A DNA stretch of 64,000 nt from Rhodocyclaceae bacterium. GTDB taxonomy: Bacteria > Pseudomonadota > Gammaproteobacteria > Burkholderiales > Rhodocyclaceae. The notes beneath the pieces are model-generated. The model did not search any database. It was not told the origin of the DNA and saw nothing but the letters and a program-made list of their open reading frames with translations. Of the stretch, positions 1-9,179 are shown piece after piece (the first letter of the stretch is position 1; each line of letters begins with the position of its first letter). The translations under genes and the position numbers were made by a program. The stretch is from positions 310,001 through 374,000 of the forward strand of contig JADKHX010000003.1 in the NCBI GenBank assembly GCA_016721505.1, written 5' to 3'.

Positions 1-236
1 ATCGGTATCCACATCAGGTCCATTTGTTCAAGCACTGTCCACAGTGTTTTTATCGCTCGTTGCAACACCGAGGTGTAGGCGATATCAAAGCTAAAGCCCT
101 CAGCTTTCAACAACTGACCTGCCGCAATCGCTTCCGCCATGCCCTTTTCACTTAAACCTACATCGGTCCAGCCAGTGAAGCGATTTTCTTTGTTCCAGAC
201 GGATTCACCGTGACGCAGGAGAACGATTTTGTACAT
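1..236 (-). CDS. gpmA: 2,3-bisphosphoglycerate-dependent phosphoglycerate mutase, N-terminal part
   Basis: Glycolytic enzyme that interconverts 3- and 2-phosphoglycerate in the cytoplasm. Only the first 78 codons are in the window; the rest lies beyond base 1. The start ATG reads on the minus strand from 236. The N-terminus MYKIVLLRHGESVWN contains the RHG motif whose histidine (residue 9) carries the phosphate, and FTGWTDVGLSEKG follows, as in the cofactor-dependent family. It is divergent from the rhodanese gene, an arrangement I recall from many betaproteobacteria. Confidence 0.95.
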   Translation of the reverse strand, partial: MYKIVLLRHGESVWNKENRFTGWTDVGLSEKGMAEAIAAGQLLKAEGFSFDIAYTSVLQRAIKTLWTVLEQMDLMWIP

Positions 237-346
237 GATTGCTCGCAGGAAAGTAATGAAAAAGTAAGCCCGAAACGGCAGGCTTGGGGCGTTATTGCGT
301 ATGCAGCAGGGAGGGCATTTCGTGCATCGTGTGACCAAGCGCATTC

Positions 347-352
347 TATAAT
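347..352 (+). promoter_or_regulatory. Probable -10 box of the rhodanese/grxC/secB promoter
   Basis: A perfect TATAAT lies 53 bases before the ATG at 405, in the gap between the divergent gpmA and rhodanese genes. The hexamer 17 bases upstream (GCATCG) is a poor -35, so the strength is uncertain. Confidence 0.45.
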
Positions 353-404
353 AGCGGCACTTCTTTTCTATTAGTCGCTTCTGTTGGCGACGACTTTTAA
401 GCAT

Positions 405-818
405 ATGGCAATTGAATTTATCCAGCAAAATATGATGTGGGTTGGCCTCGCTTTAGTCTCTGGCTTGATGCTGATTTGGCCGATGCTGACCGGCGGTGGC
501 AAGGATGAGCTAACCCCCGCTGCGGCGACCATGATGATGAATCGGCAGGACGCGGTGGTGCTTGACGTACGTGAAGCCAGTGAGTGGAGCGCCGGTCATA
601 TTCAAGGCGCGCGACACATCACGTTGGCACAATTGGGTACACATTTGTCTGAAATTGAGAAACTCAAAACCACACCGTTGATTGTGTGCTGTGCCAATGG
701 CATGCGCTCCGGCAGCGCCGTGAGTACGCTCAAAAAGGCTGGATTTGAGCAAGTCTATATGCTTAGTGGCGGGCTAGTGGCGTGGACTGAAGCGAACTTG
801 CCGCTAAGCAAAAAATAG
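405..818 (+). CDS. Membrane-anchored rhodanese-like sulfurtransferase
   Basis: A 137-residue protein with one N-terminal membrane segment (about residues 9-28) followed by a single rhodanese domain. The active-site loop reads CCANGMRSGSA, with the cysteine expected to carry persulfide; VVLDVREASEWSAGHI is the usual CH2A region. The ATG at 405 is preferred over an upstream TTG at 384 because the membrane segment then starts near the N-terminus, as in homologues. It heads a run with grxC and secB, suggesting a role in envelope redox or sulfur handling, but the substrate is unknown. Confidence 0.88.
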   Translation: MAIEFIQQNMMWVGLALVSGLMLIWPMLTGGGKDELTPAAATMMMNRQDAVVLDVREASEWSAGHIQGARHITLAQLGTHLSEIEKLKTTPLIVCCANGMRSGSAVSTLKKAGFEQVYMLSGGLVAWTEANLPLSKK

Positions 819-843
819 CGATTTAGAAGGCGAGGGCCGCTTG

Positions 844-1101
844 ATGAGCAAGGTGATGATGTACTCAACGGGAGTGTGCCCGTATTGCGTGCGCGCCGAG
901 CAGTTGTTACTCAGAAAGGGCGTGCCCGCCATCGAGAAAATCCGTGTCGATCTTGATCCCGCGCGGCGCAATGAAATGATGCAGCGGACGGGGCAGCGTA
1001 CGGTGCCGCAAATATTTATCGGTGATACCCATGTTGGCGGCTGCGACGAACTTTATGCGCTTGAGCGCGCTGGTGAACTTGACCCACTGCTAGCGCGCTA
1101 A
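844..1101 (+). CDS. grxC: Glutaredoxin 3
   Basis: An 85-residue glutathione-dependent disulfide reductase. It has the dithiol active site CPYC near residue 13, then the TVPQIFIG strand with the cis-proline and the GGCDEL loop that binds glutathione. The ATG at 844 is chosen over the TTG one codon earlier. It lies between the rhodanese and secB genes on the same strand, 25 bases after the former. Confidence 0.95.
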   Translation: MSKVMMYSTGVCPYCVRAEQLLLRKGVPAIEKIRVDLDPARRNEMMQRTGQRTVPQIFIGDTHVGGCDELYALERAGELDPLLAR

Positions 1102-1144
1102 GGCTAAAATATCGTTTTCCACCTAACTAGTATTGGCCTTAATC

Positions 1145-1642
1145 ATGAGCGATCAGCAACCTATATTCAGCATCGAAAAACTTTACGTCAAAGACATTTC
1201 CCTCGAAGTTCCTGGTGCGCCTGGCGTGTATCTCGAGCGCGAAGCGCCGGAAGTTGAAATCCAACTCCAGACCGCCGCCGCCAAAATTGACGAAGGCATG
1301 TACGAGTCCACCTTGACCGTCACCATCACCGCCAAGCGTGGCGAAACTACCTATTTCCTGATTGAAGCCGCGCAAGCCGGGATCTTCCAATTGCGAAACA
1401 TTCCCGAAGCCGACATCGGCCCAATACTCGGTGTCGCTTGTCCGAATATTCTGTTTCCCTATGCGCGTGAAGTCATTTCCGACATCGCGACCCGTGCGGG
1501 TTTCCCACCAGTGCTGCTTGCGCCGGTGAATTTTGACGCGCTGTTTCAGCAACGCATGATGGAACAACAAGCCGCCGCACAAGCGCAGCCTGATGCTGCC
1601 GCACAAGTTTCGGTCGCAACACCAGAGACCACGCTGCAATAA
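1145..1642 (+). CDS. secB: Protein-export chaperone SecB
   Basis: A cytoplasmic tetrameric chaperone that keeps precursors unfolded and hands them to SecA. The 165-residue protein starts MSDQQPIFSIEKLYVKDIS and has the conserved core CPNILFPYAREVISD and FPPVLLAPVNFD. The C-terminal tail is rich in Ala and Gln, as in many betaproteobacteria. The ATG at 1145 fits the family start better than the TTG at 1133. It fits functionally with yajC-secD-secF 2 kb downstream. Confidence 0.97.
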   Translation: MSDQQPIFSIEKLYVKDISLEVPGAPGVYLEREAPEVEIQLQTAAAKIDEGMYESTLTVTITAKRGETTYFLIEAAQAGIFQLRNIPEADIGPILGVACPNILFPYAREVISDIATRAGFPPVLLAPVNFDALFQQRMMEQQAAAQAQPDAAAQVSVATPETTLQ

Positions 1643-1670
1643 CTCAAACTTACGCTTCGCCACCATTGCC

Positions 1671-2138
1671 ATGACGAATCAACGCAACAGCATTTTTCGA
1701 CTGGCCTTGGTGGGGGGTGCCGTGCTGGTCGCTACCGTACCAGCCTACGCGCTGGATTACCTCTCAGTCGCCACTGCCACGACACTCTATGACGCGCCAT
1801 CGGTCAAGGCAAAGCCGCTTTATGTGGTTGCTCGTGATACCCCCGTTGAGCAAGTCGTGGTGACTGGCGCATGGGTCAAAATTCGAGACAGCGCAGGGGA
1901 TTTGCTGTGGGTTGAAAAGCAGTGGCTCTCAGCCAAGCGCACCGTGATCGTCAAAGCGGAGCGTGCCAAGATTCGCCAAGAACCTGACGATGCCGCCGCA
2001 CTGGTTTTTGATGCAGAGCGCGATGTGGTGTTGGAAATTTTGGAGGCCAACCCCGCCGCACCTGCCGGTTGGGTCAAGCTCAAACATCGCGGCGGGCAGA
2101 TCGGCTACGCCAAGACCAAGGAAGTGTGGGGGCTTTAG
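1671..2138 (+). CDS. Secreted SH3-domain protein
   Basis: A 155-residue protein with a Sec-type signal peptide (positive start, hydrophobic LALVGGAVLVATV, cleavage near AYA-LD) followed by two SH3-like repeats. The first covers ATTLYDAPSVKAKPLYVVARDTPVEQVV, the second RAKIRQEPDDAAALVFDAERDVVLEIL. Such domains usually bind cell-wall peptides. It lies between secB and gpsA; the partner is not known. Confidence 0.8.
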   Translation: MTNQRNSIFRLALVGGAVLVATVPAYALDYLSVATATTLYDAPSVKAKPLYVVARDTPVEQVVVTGAWVKIRDSAGDLLWVEKQWLSAKRTVIVKAERAKIRQEPDDAAALVFDAERDVVLEILEANPAAPAGWVKLKHRGGQIGYAKTKEVWGL

Positions 2139-2213
2139 GCGTTTGCGTCGCATGCGCTGAAGTAGTTTCATCCAGAGACAACGAGATCAGTGGGACAAGT
2201 CGGAGGTAGCGCG

Positions 2214-3203
2214 ATGCGTATTGCCGTACTCGGCGCTGGCGCGTGGGGAACCGCCCTCGCAATTGCATTTGCCAAACGTCATGAAGTTGTGCTTTGGGCA
2301 CGCAAATCCGACCACGTCGAAGCCATGGCGGCGCAGCGTGAGAACACTCGCTACCTCAAAGACTGCCCCTTTCCTGACGGCCTTATGCTCCGCGCTGACT
2401 ACGCCGCCGCAGTTGCCGATGCCCAATTGTTGGTCATCGCCGCACCACTTTCTGGCCTGCGCGATTCATTGGTGCAGTTGCGAGACACCGGTTTGAAGAC
2501 ACCCTTCCTGTGGGTTTGCAAAGGCCTCGAAGCCAATACCGGCTTGTTGCCGCATCAAGTTGTCGCGCAGGTCTTGGGCGATCAGGTCACCTGTGGCGTG
2601 CTCACCGGCCCGAGCTTTGCACAAGAACTGGCACAAGGATTGCCAACCGTGGTGACGCTCGCCTCGAGCGACGAAAACTTTGCACTAGCTACCGCCAAAC
2701 AGATTCACGGCGGACGACTACGGGTCTACGCGACCGATGATGTGATCGGTGCCGAGGTCGGCGGCGCGGTAAAAAACGTTATGGCAATTGCCACCGGAAT
2801 ATCAGACGGCATGAAGCTCGGTGCCAATTGCCGCGCGGCGCTACTCACGCGTGGTCTCGCCGAAATCACGCGGCTGGGCGTCGCCTTGGGCGGTAAAGCT
2901 GAAACCTTCACCGGCCTCTCCGGCATGGGCGATTTGTTCCTCACCTGCACCGGTGATTTGTCGAGAAACCGTCGTGTTGGATTGCTACTTGCCACCGGCA
3001 TGGCAATCCCGGAAATCAAAACCCAGCTAGGCCACGTCGCCGAGGGTGTCCCCGCCGCCCGTGAGGTGGCGCGCCGCGCCGATGAACTCGGTGTCTATAT
3101 GCCAATAACCCAAGTGGTATGCGCCATCGTCGAAGGCCGCATGACAGCGGAGCATGGCCTGCAATTTATCATGTCGTCGGAGGCGGGAGCGGAGGTTGAT
3201 TAG
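2214..3203 (+). CDS. gpsA: Glycerol-3-phosphate dehydrogenase (NAD(P)+)
   Basis: Reduces dihydroxyacetone phosphate to sn-glycerol 3-phosphate for phospholipid synthesis. The 329-residue protein has the Rossmann motif VLGAGAWGTALA at residue 4, the GPSFAQEL loop, and the catalytic-lysine region GGAVKNVMAIATG followed by GLAEITRLG and GLSGMGDLFLTC. A strong ribosome site GGAGG at 2202-2206 sits 7 bases before the ATG at 2214, which decides the start over the in-frame GTG at 2190. Confidence 0.97.
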   Translation: MRIAVLGAGAWGTALAIAFAKRHEVVLWARKSDHVEAMAAQRENTRYLKDCPFPDGLMLRADYAAAVADAQLLVIAAPLSGLRDSLVQLRDTGLKTPFLWVCKGLEANTGLLPHQVVAQVLGDQVTCGVLTGPSFAQELAQGLPTVVTLASSDENFALATAKQIHGGRLRVYATDDVIGAEVGGAVKNVMAIATGISDGMKLGANCRAALLTRGLAEITRLGVALGGKAETFTGLSGMGDLFLTCTGDLSRNRRVGLLLATGMAIPEIKTQLGHVAEGVPAAREVARRADELGVYMPITQVVCAIVEGRMTAEHGLQFIMSSEAGAEVD

Positions 3204-3230
3204 CTCACGGCTTAGCCGGCGGAAATCGCT

Positions 3231-3254
3231 AGTTGGTGCTGGTGACACGCCGTT
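3231..3254 (+). repeat. Dispersed motif copy 1 (intergenic)
   Basis: AGTTGGTGCTGG followed by TGACACGCCGTT, between gpsA and yajC. One base differs from the 13-base core at its first position. Member of the 14-copy family described under findings. Confidence 0.9.
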
Positions 3255-3341
3255 AACAAGAGCCCGAGTAGGTATAATTCGCCGCCTTCGCTGTCCCGCA
3301 TTTTCCGGGCAGTTTTCTTTGCAAATTTCGGGAGTTCGCTA

Positions 3342-3692
3342 GTGTTCATATCAAGTGCTTTTGCCCAAACCGCTGGTGCTGCGGCTGATCCAATGGGTGG
3401 TCTGACTGGTTTATTGCCGATCATCGTGATGTTCGTGGTGTTGTGGTTTGTGATGATTCGACCGCAAATGAAAAAGGCTAAGGAGCACCAAAAAATGGTG
3501 TCTGATTTAGCTAAGGGCGACGAGGTGGTGACGCAAGGTGGCGTTCTCGGTCGCATTACTAAGGTTGGCGATAACTTTGTCACCATTGAAGTCTCGGCCG
3601 GCAAAGACAATAAAGACACCGGAACCGAGTTGCACATTCAGAAGCATGCCATCGGCGCACAAGTGCCGAAGGGAACCTTGAAATCTTTGTAG
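3342..3692 (+). CDS. yajC: Preprotein translocase subunit YajC
   Basis: A 116-residue single-pass inner-membrane protein of the Sec holotranslocon. The membrane helix covers about residues 23-41 (LLPIIVMFVVLWFVMIRPQ), followed by the conserved cytoplasmic KGDEVVTQGGVLGRI domain. The start is GTG at 3342 with GGGAG 7 bases upstream. It is the first gene of yajC-secD-secF; queA and tgt, the usual upstream neighbours, are missing. Confidence 0.95.
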   Translation: MFISSAFAQTAGAAADPMGGLTGLLPIIVMFVVLWFVMIRPQMKKAKEHQKMVSDLAKGDEVVTQGGVLGRITKVGDNFVTIEVSAGKDNKDTGTELHIQKHAIGAQVPKGTLKSL

Positions 3693-3786
3693 TCTGCTCC
3701 ATCTTGTTGATGCGCTCGCAACTAAACATGCGCGTGCGGCAATCTCCGCTTAATTTTTACGTTGGCGCACTACCGACAGGTCAGCC

Positions 3787-5634
3787 ATGAATCGTTACCC
3801 ACTTTGGAAAAATGCCACGGTGATCATCGCCTTGGTACTCGGACTCCTTTACACCCTGCCGAATTTTTTTGGCGAGGCACCTGCCGTGCAGGTGGCCAGT
3901 GTCAAAGCCACCACCAAGGTGGATCCGGCTCTACTGGCCACGATACAGTCGGCGCTTAAGGCTGCGGCTATCAATCCGCATAGTGTGGTGCTCGATGCCA
4001 CCAGCGTGCGAGTGCGCCTTAACGATTCAGATACGCAACTCAAAACAAGGGATTTGTTGGATAAGTTGTTGAACCCTGATGCGACCAATGGTCGTTACAG
4101 CGTGGCGCTCAACTTGGTCTCGAACACGCCGAGCTGGTTGGCTAGTTTGCATGCAGCACCGATGTATCTCGGTCTGGATTTGCGCGGCGGTGTGCATTTC
4201 CTGTTGCAGGTCGATATGGAAGTTGCACTGACCAAACGCCTGGATTCGATGGGTGCCGATTTGCGTGCTTTGATGCGCGAAAAATCTTTGCGCCATGCCG
4301 GTGTGGGACGTGATGGCAAAGCACTGGTGATTCGTTTCCGTGATCTGGAAACACGCGACAAAGCCCGGGCAGTAATTAGCCAAAGCCAGCCCGATTTGAC
4401 ACTGATAGATGGCCAAGACAGTACGGAATTCAAATTGTCGGCGACGCTCAAACCACTGGCGGAACGTTCGATTCAGGAATTTGCCATCAAACAAAACATT
4501 ACTACGCTGCATAAACGCATTAACGAACTTGGTGTGGCTGAGCCGGTGATACAACAACAGGGTGCCGATCGCATTGTGGTGCAATTGCCTGGCGTTCAAG
4601 ATGTGGCACGTGCACGTGATTTGATTGGTCGTACCGCGTCACTGGAAGTGCGCATGGTAGAGCAAGAAGCGACGCTAGGCACCGCACCACTGGGTACTGA
4701 GATGGTTCCCGAAACTAAACGCGATGGTAGTGTCAGCCAGGTCGCGGTGAAAAAGCTTGTGGTGCTAACTGGCGAGCGGTTTGCTGACGCACAATCGACC
4801 TTCGACAATGAACATCGCCCAGCGGTGGCTATCACCCTTGACGCTGCGGGTGGTCGCATCATGCGCGATTTGACGCGTGAAAACCTGCACAAATTGATGG
4901 CGATTCTGTTGATTGAAAAAGGCCACCCGGAAGCGATTTCAGTGGCAACAATACAAGGTGAATTTGGCAATCATTTTCAAATCACCGGCAGCTTTACGCC
5001 TGAGGAGACCAATACCTTGGCGATTTTGATTCGCTCTGGTGCAATTGCTGCACCGATGTCATTTATCGAGGAGCGAGTGATTGGCCCGAGTTTGGGTGCG
5101 GACAACATCACCAAGGGTATGAACTCAACGATGTGGGGTTTCATGGCGATTGCCGCGTTCATGATGAGTTATTACCTTTTGTTCGGATTCATTTCGGTGG
5201 TTGCCTTGTCGGCAAATTTGGTTTTACTGGTTGCCTTGCTCTCCCTGTTGCAAGCGACCTTGACCTTGCCAGGTATTGCTGCCGTCGCCCTCACTTTGGG
5301 CATGGCGATTGACTCCAATGTGCTCATTAACGAGCGCGTAAGAGAGGAACTTCGCGGCGGCACCACGCCACAGGCTGCCATCACCGCTGGTTATGAGCGT
5401 GCATGGGCGACGATTTTGGACTCCAATGTGACCACGCTGATCGTCGGTATCGCGCTGTTGATTTTTGGTTCCGGTCCGGTACGCGGTTTTGCGGTGGTGC
5501 ATTGCCTGGGAATTTTGACGTCGATGTTTAGTTCGGTGGTGATATCGCGCTCGCTGGTGAATTGGTTTTACGGTAGTCGCAAGAAACTTGAATCAGTCAG
5601 CATTGGTCAAATCTGGAAGCCGGGCATCAAATAA
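3787..5634 (+). CDS. secD: Protein translocase subunit SecD
   Basis: Inner-membrane subunit that, with SecF, uses proton motive force to help release translocated proteins. It has 615 residues with one N-terminal helix (about 10-25), the large periplasmic P1 region containing LGLDLRGGVHFLLQV, and five C-terminal helices including MAIDSNVLINERVREELRGG. This is full family length for a proteobacterial SecD. It is 94 bases after yajC and 49 bases before secF. Confidence 0.97.
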   Translation: MNRYPLWKNATVIIALVLGLLYTLPNFFGEAPAVQVASVKATTKVDPALLATIQSALKAAAINPHSVVLDATSVRVRLNDSDTQLKTRDLLDKLLNPDATNGRYSVALNLVSNTPSWLASLHAAPMYLGLDLRGGVHFLLQVDMEVALTKRLDSMGADLRALMREKSLRHAGVGRDGKALVIRFRDLETRDKARAVISQSQPDLTLIDGQDSTEFKLSATLKPLAERSIQEFAIKQNITTLHKRINELGVAEPVIQQQGADRIVVQLPGVQDVARARDLIGRTASLEVRMVEQEATLGTAPLGTEMVPETKRDGSVSQVAVKKLVVLTGERFADAQSTFDNEHRPAVAITLDAAGGRIMRDLTRENLHKLMAILLIEKGHPEAISVATIQGEFGNHFQITGSFTPEETNTLAILIRSGAIAAPMSFIEERVIGPSLGADNITKGMNSTMWGFMAIAAFMMSYYLLFGFISVVALSANLVLLVALLSLLQATLTLPGIAAVALTLGMAIDSNVLINERVREELRGGTTPQAAITAGYERAWATILDSNVTTLIVGIALLIFGSGPVRGFAVVHCLGILTSMFSSVVISRSLVNWFYGSRKKLESVSIGQIWKPGIK

Positions 5635-5683
5635 ACGGTGCTACGAAAACGCGCCACGCCAAAAAAGTTATAGGTAAAGAATC

Positions 5684-6646
5684 ATGGAATTTTTCCGCAT
5701 CAAAAAAGATATTCCCTTCATGCGCCACGCATTGGTGTTCAACATTATTTCGTTGATTACTTTTTTGCTCGCAGTGTTCTTTTTGGTAGGTAAAGGGCTG
5801 CATTATTCAGTCGAGTTTACCGGTGGAACATTGGTGGAGGCGAGCTACACAGAAGCGCCGAATCTTGAAGATATTCGCAAGCAGCTCGAAGGCAGTGGCT
5901 TCAACGATATCCAAGTGCAAAATTTCGGTTCGTCACGCGATGTATTGATTCGCGTGCCCTTGGCTAAAGACACCGATACGTCGAAAGTCGGCGAGCGTGT
6001 GCTGGCCTCGATTTCGCCCGCTGGTGCGTCAGTTGGTGCTGGTAACACGCCGTCAGCCAACCCGCCCACGCTCAAACGCGTTGAATTCGTCGGCCCGCAA
6101 GTCGGTCGCGAACTTGCCGAAGACGGTGCGCTGGCTTTGCTGCTCGTTGTCGTCGGCATCGTGATTTATTTGGCGATTCGTTTTGAATGGCGCTTTGCTG
6201 TATCGGCCATCATCGCCAACTTGCATGATGTGGTGATAATTCTGGGCTTCTTCGCGCTGTTCCAGTGGGAGTTTTCGCTGCCTGTGTTGGCAGCGATTTT
6301 GGCAGTGCTCGGATATTCGGTGAATGAGTCAGTCGTGGTGTTTGACCGAGTTCGCGAGACCTTCAAAAAGAAGCGCGGGCTGACTACGCCGCAAGTGCTT
6401 GATCATGCGATCACCAGCACCATTTCCCGCACCATCATCACTCACGGCTCGACGCAAATGATGGTTACCTCGATGCTGATTTTTGGTGGCCCAACACTGC
6501 ACTACTTCGCGTTGGCGCTGACTATCGGCATCTTGTTCGGTATCTATTCTTCAGTGCTGGTGGCAAGCCCACTGGTGATGTGGCTGGGCGTGTCGCGAGA
6601 GCAGTTCGTGCAGGTCAAGGTCGAGAAGCAAGAAGCGGTGGTTTAG
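5684..6646 (+). CDS. secF: Protein translocase subunit SecF
   Basis: Partner of SecD. It has 320 residues, with an N-terminal helix at about 20-40, FTGGTLVEASY, the periplasmic P1 domain, and C-terminal helices including the conserved NESVVVFDRVRE. Between the end of P1 and VEFVGPQVGRELAEDG there is an unusual Ser/Ala/Pro/Gly-rich stretch, SVGAGNTPSANPPT, part of which is encoded by a copy of the dispersed motif (6030-6053). Homologues as I recall them are shorter here, so this looks like an in-frame insertion in a tolerant loop. Confidence 0.97.
   Translation: MEFFRIKKDIPFMRHALVFNIISLITFLLAVFFLVGKGLHYSVEFTGGTLVEASYTEAPNLEDIRKQLEGSGFNDIQVQNFGSSRDVLIRVPLAKDTDTSKVGERVLASISPAGASVGAGNTPSANPPTLKRVEFVGPQVGRELAEDGALALLLVVVGIVIYLAIRFEWRFAVSAIIANLHDVVIILGFFALFQWEFSLPVLAAILAVLGYSVNESVVVFDRVRETFKKKRGLTTPQVLDHAITSTISRTIITHGSTQMMVTSMLIFGGPTLHYFALALTIGILFGIYSSVLVASPLVMWLGVSREQFVQVKVEKQEAVV
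6030..6053 (+). repeat. Dispersed motif copy 2 (inside secF)
   Basis: Exact 13-base core, then TAACACGCCGT. Sense orientation relative to secF; it encodes SVGAGNTP. Confidence 0.9.
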
Positions 6647-6655
6647 ACCGCTGAC

Positions 6656-7027
6656 CTACGAAGTCGTTGCGTCGGTTGTCGTCACAATGATCGCATCATC
6701 CGCCGAAATGGCGAAATGATGTTTGACCCGAAACATTTCACCACCACCTGCAGCCAAGGCTAGCAAGCGATCAATATTTGGATGTTTGCCCGGATTTGCT
6801 CGCGCATCCTCAGTGTGCTCGGCAAAAATCTCCAAGCCTTTCTTCGCCGCATCAGCGGTAATCGCACCGAAAATTTGACCGAGGTGGTTGTACACCGCCA
6901 GAGATCCGGTTTGTCCTTGGCGGTTTTCAATCCGCGCCGCGACGGTATCATCGGCGGCGATAAGTTCCAGCGCAGCGAGGTGCGATATGCGTGGAAGCTG
7001 TTTAAGATTTGCAGCAAAGGTCGACAT
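6656..7027 (-). CDS. DUF2322-like conserved protein
   Basis: A 123-residue soluble protein without signal peptide or membrane segment. It starts MSTFAANLKQLPRISHLAALEL and has a central AEHTEDARANPGKHPNIDRLL block, which I recognise as typical of the uncharacterised DUF2322 family of betaproteobacteria. Its ATG overlaps the purB stop by one base (TAATG), so it is translationally coupled to purB. It ends 10 bases from the convergent secF. Function unknown. Confidence 0.75.
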   Translation of the reverse strand: MSTFAANLKQLPRISHLAALELIAADDTVAARIENRQGQTGSLAVYNHLGQIFGAITADAAKKGLEIFAEHTEDARANPGKHPNIDRLLALAAGGGEMFRVKHHFAISADDAIIVTTTDATTS

Positions 7028-8394
7028 TAAACGCTCCGCGCCAGTTCTGCGGCACGACCAATATAACTCGCTGGAGTCATTGCCAATAGTCGTTGTTTGG
7101 CTTCCTCCGGAATCGCTAAACCGCCGATGAATTCACGCAGCGCCGCCGGCGTTATGCCCTTGCCGCGCGTGAGCTCTTTGAGTTGTTCATAGGGATTTTC
7201 AACGCCATAACGTCGCATAACGGTTTGCACCGGTTCGGCGAGCACTTCCCATGCTTGATCCAAATCTTCGCTGAGGCGTTGCGGATTGGCTTCGAGTTTA
7301 TTCAGTCCGCGCATGCTCGAATCGAGCGCGAGCAAGGTGTAGCCAAATGCCACACCGAGATTGCGTAATACGGTGGAATCTGAAAGGTCGCGTTGCAGGC
7401 GTGACACCGGCAGTTTTTCGGCGAGATGACGCAGAAGTGCGTTGGCCAAACCAAGATTGCCTTCGGAGTTTTCAAAGTCAATCGGATTCACTTTATGCGG
7501 CATGGTCGACGAACCGATTTCGCCGTCTTTGAGCTTTTGTTTGAAATAGCCCAGGGAAATATATTGCCAAATATCGCGGTCGGCATCGAGCAATATCGTG
7601 TTGAAGCGCGCTATCGCATCGAACAGTTCCGCCATCGCATCATGTGGCTCAATTTGTATGGTGTAGGGATTAAATTCGAGGCCGAAGCTTTCGATGAACT
7701 GTCGGTTGAACTGTTCCCAATCGAGCGTTGGATAGGCCGACAGATGCGCGTTGTAATTGCCTACCGCACCATTGAACTTGGCTGTCAGCGACACCTTGGC
7801 GATATTCTTGCGCGCACGAATTAAACGTGCGGCGATGTTGGCCATTTCCTTGCCTAGTGTCGTCGGCGTCGCGCTTTGACCATGCGTGTGCGCGAGCATC
7901 GGCAGCGCGGCGTGTTGATGCGCCAGCTCACGAAATCTGGCCACTATTTGATCAATTGCGGGCAGCATTGTGGTGCTCACCGCTTCGCTCAACATCAAGG
8001 CGTGGGAGACATTGTTGATGTCTTCAGAGGTGCAAGCGAAGTGAATGAATTCGCGGGCGGCCATCGCTTCGGCATTCGCCACCAACCGGTCTTTCAACCA
8101 ATACTCCATCGCCTTGACATCATGATTGGTGCGCGCTTCGATGCTCTTGATGGCTTGTGCATCGACTTCGGAAAAGCTGCTGACGACAGCATCAAGCTCT
8201 GCAATCGTTGTCGCAGAAAACGTGGCGCACTCGGCGATTTCGGGCGCAGCGGCAAGCGCTTTGAGCCATGCAATTTCGACCCGAACGCGATTTTTGATAA
8301 GACCGAATTCGGAAAAATGCAGACGCAATGCATCGACTTTGCTGGCGTAACGACCATCGAGCGGCGAGAGTGCAGTGAGAGTTGAAATAGACAT
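7027..8394 (-). CDS. purB: Adenylosuccinate lyase
   Basis: Catalyses two steps of purine synthesis: the release of fumarate from SAICAR and from adenylosuccinate. The 455-residue protein shows the superfamily signature SSTMPHKVNPIDFEN and the upstream HTHGQSATPTTLGKE with a catalytic histidine. The start MSISTLTALSPLDGRYASKV is typical of the proteobacterial form. Transcribed with the downstream DUF2322 gene. Confidence 0.97.
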   Translation of the reverse strand: MSISTLTALSPLDGRYASKVDALRLHFSEFGLIKNRVRVEIAWLKALAAAPEIAECATFSATTIAELDAVVSSFSEVDAQAIKSIEARTNHDVKAMEYWLKDRLVANAEAMAAREFIHFACTSEDINNVSHALMLSEAVSTTMLPAIDQIVARFRELAHQHAALPMLAHTHGQSATPTTLGKEMANIAARLIRARKNIAKVSLTAKFNGAVGNYNAHLSAYPTLDWEQFNRQFIESFGLEFNPYTIQIEPHDAMAELFDAIARFNTILLDADRDIWQYISLGYFKQKLKDGEIGSSTMPHKVNPIDFENSEGNLGLANALLRHLAEKLPVSRLQRDLSDSTVLRNLGVAFGYTLLALDSSMRGLNKLEANPQRLSEDLDQAWEVLAEPVQTVMRRYGVENPYEQLKELTRGKGITPAALREFIGGLAIPEEAKQRLLAMTPASYIGRAAELARSV

Positions 8395-8570
8395 AAGTTT
8401 CAGCGAGTTAGTGGACGCAAACGTGAGCGCAAATAACCGCGCTTGAAGCCGTAATTTTAACCCTTGCGCGGCCTGTCTGCTTGGGGGCGACTAGCAGCGC
8501 GAGAACGATTGTGGGTGCTTGTGCGTTATAGTCAGTGCATCCCGCGTGCATGTCAGACAAACCCAAAACC

Positions 8571-9179
8571 ATGAAACTTATCGGCTCGCTTACCAGTCCC
8601 TATGTTCGCAAAGTGCGCATTGTGCTTGCCGAAAAAAAGCTCGAATGTGCGTTTGAATTGGATTCGCCTTGGACCACTGAGACCAAAGTACCGAAGGTCA
8701 ATCCGCTGGGCAAAGTGCCTGTGTTGCTGCTCGATGACGGCACGCCGTTGTATGACTCGCGAGTGATTGTGGAGTATTTGGATTCGACCACCGCCAACAA
8801 TCGGCTGATACCCGCCAACGGCCGTGAACGATTAATGGTGCGGCGTTGGGAGGCCCTTGCCGATGGCATCAATGATGCAGCAGCGAGTGCATTTCTCGAA
8901 GCCAAACGCGTGGCTGAGCAACAAAGTGCGGAGTGGATTTCGCGTCAACGCGGGAAAATTTCTTCGGCGCTGAAAGTTATGTCCGATGAACTAGGACAAC
9001 AAGCTTGGTGTCATGCCAAGGGATTTAGTTTGGCCGATATTGCTGCCGGCGTAGCGCTTGGCTATATCGATTTTCGCTATCCGGACATTCGTTGGCGCGG
9101 GCAATATCCGAACCTTGCAAAACTCTCCGACAAGCTAATGTTACGCAGCTCGTTTATCGATACTGTGCCAGTTGCTTAG
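8571..9179 (+). CDS. Glutathione S-transferase family protein
   Basis: About 202 residues with the thioredoxin-like N-terminal domain (LIGSLTSPYVRKVRIVLAEKK, then the cis-proline in GKVPVLLLDDG and the DSRVIVEYLD glutathione site), and an all-helical C-terminal domain with FSLADIAAGVALGY. The start is set at the ATG before KLIGSLTSPYVRK; an ATG at 8550 is an alternative. A possible -10, TATAGT, is at 8527-8532. It ends overlapping the convergent gene at 9176 by 4 bases. Substrate unknown. Confidence 0.88.
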   Translation: MKLIGSLTSPYVRKVRIVLAEKKLECAFELDSPWTTETKVPKVNPLGKVPVLLLDDGTPLYDSRVIVEYLDSTTANNRLIPANGRERLMVRRWEALADGINDAAASAFLEAKRVAEQQSAEWISRQRGKISSALKVMSDELGQQAWCHAKGFSLADIAAGVALGYIDFRYPDIRWRGQYPNLAKLSDKLMLRSSFIDTVPVA

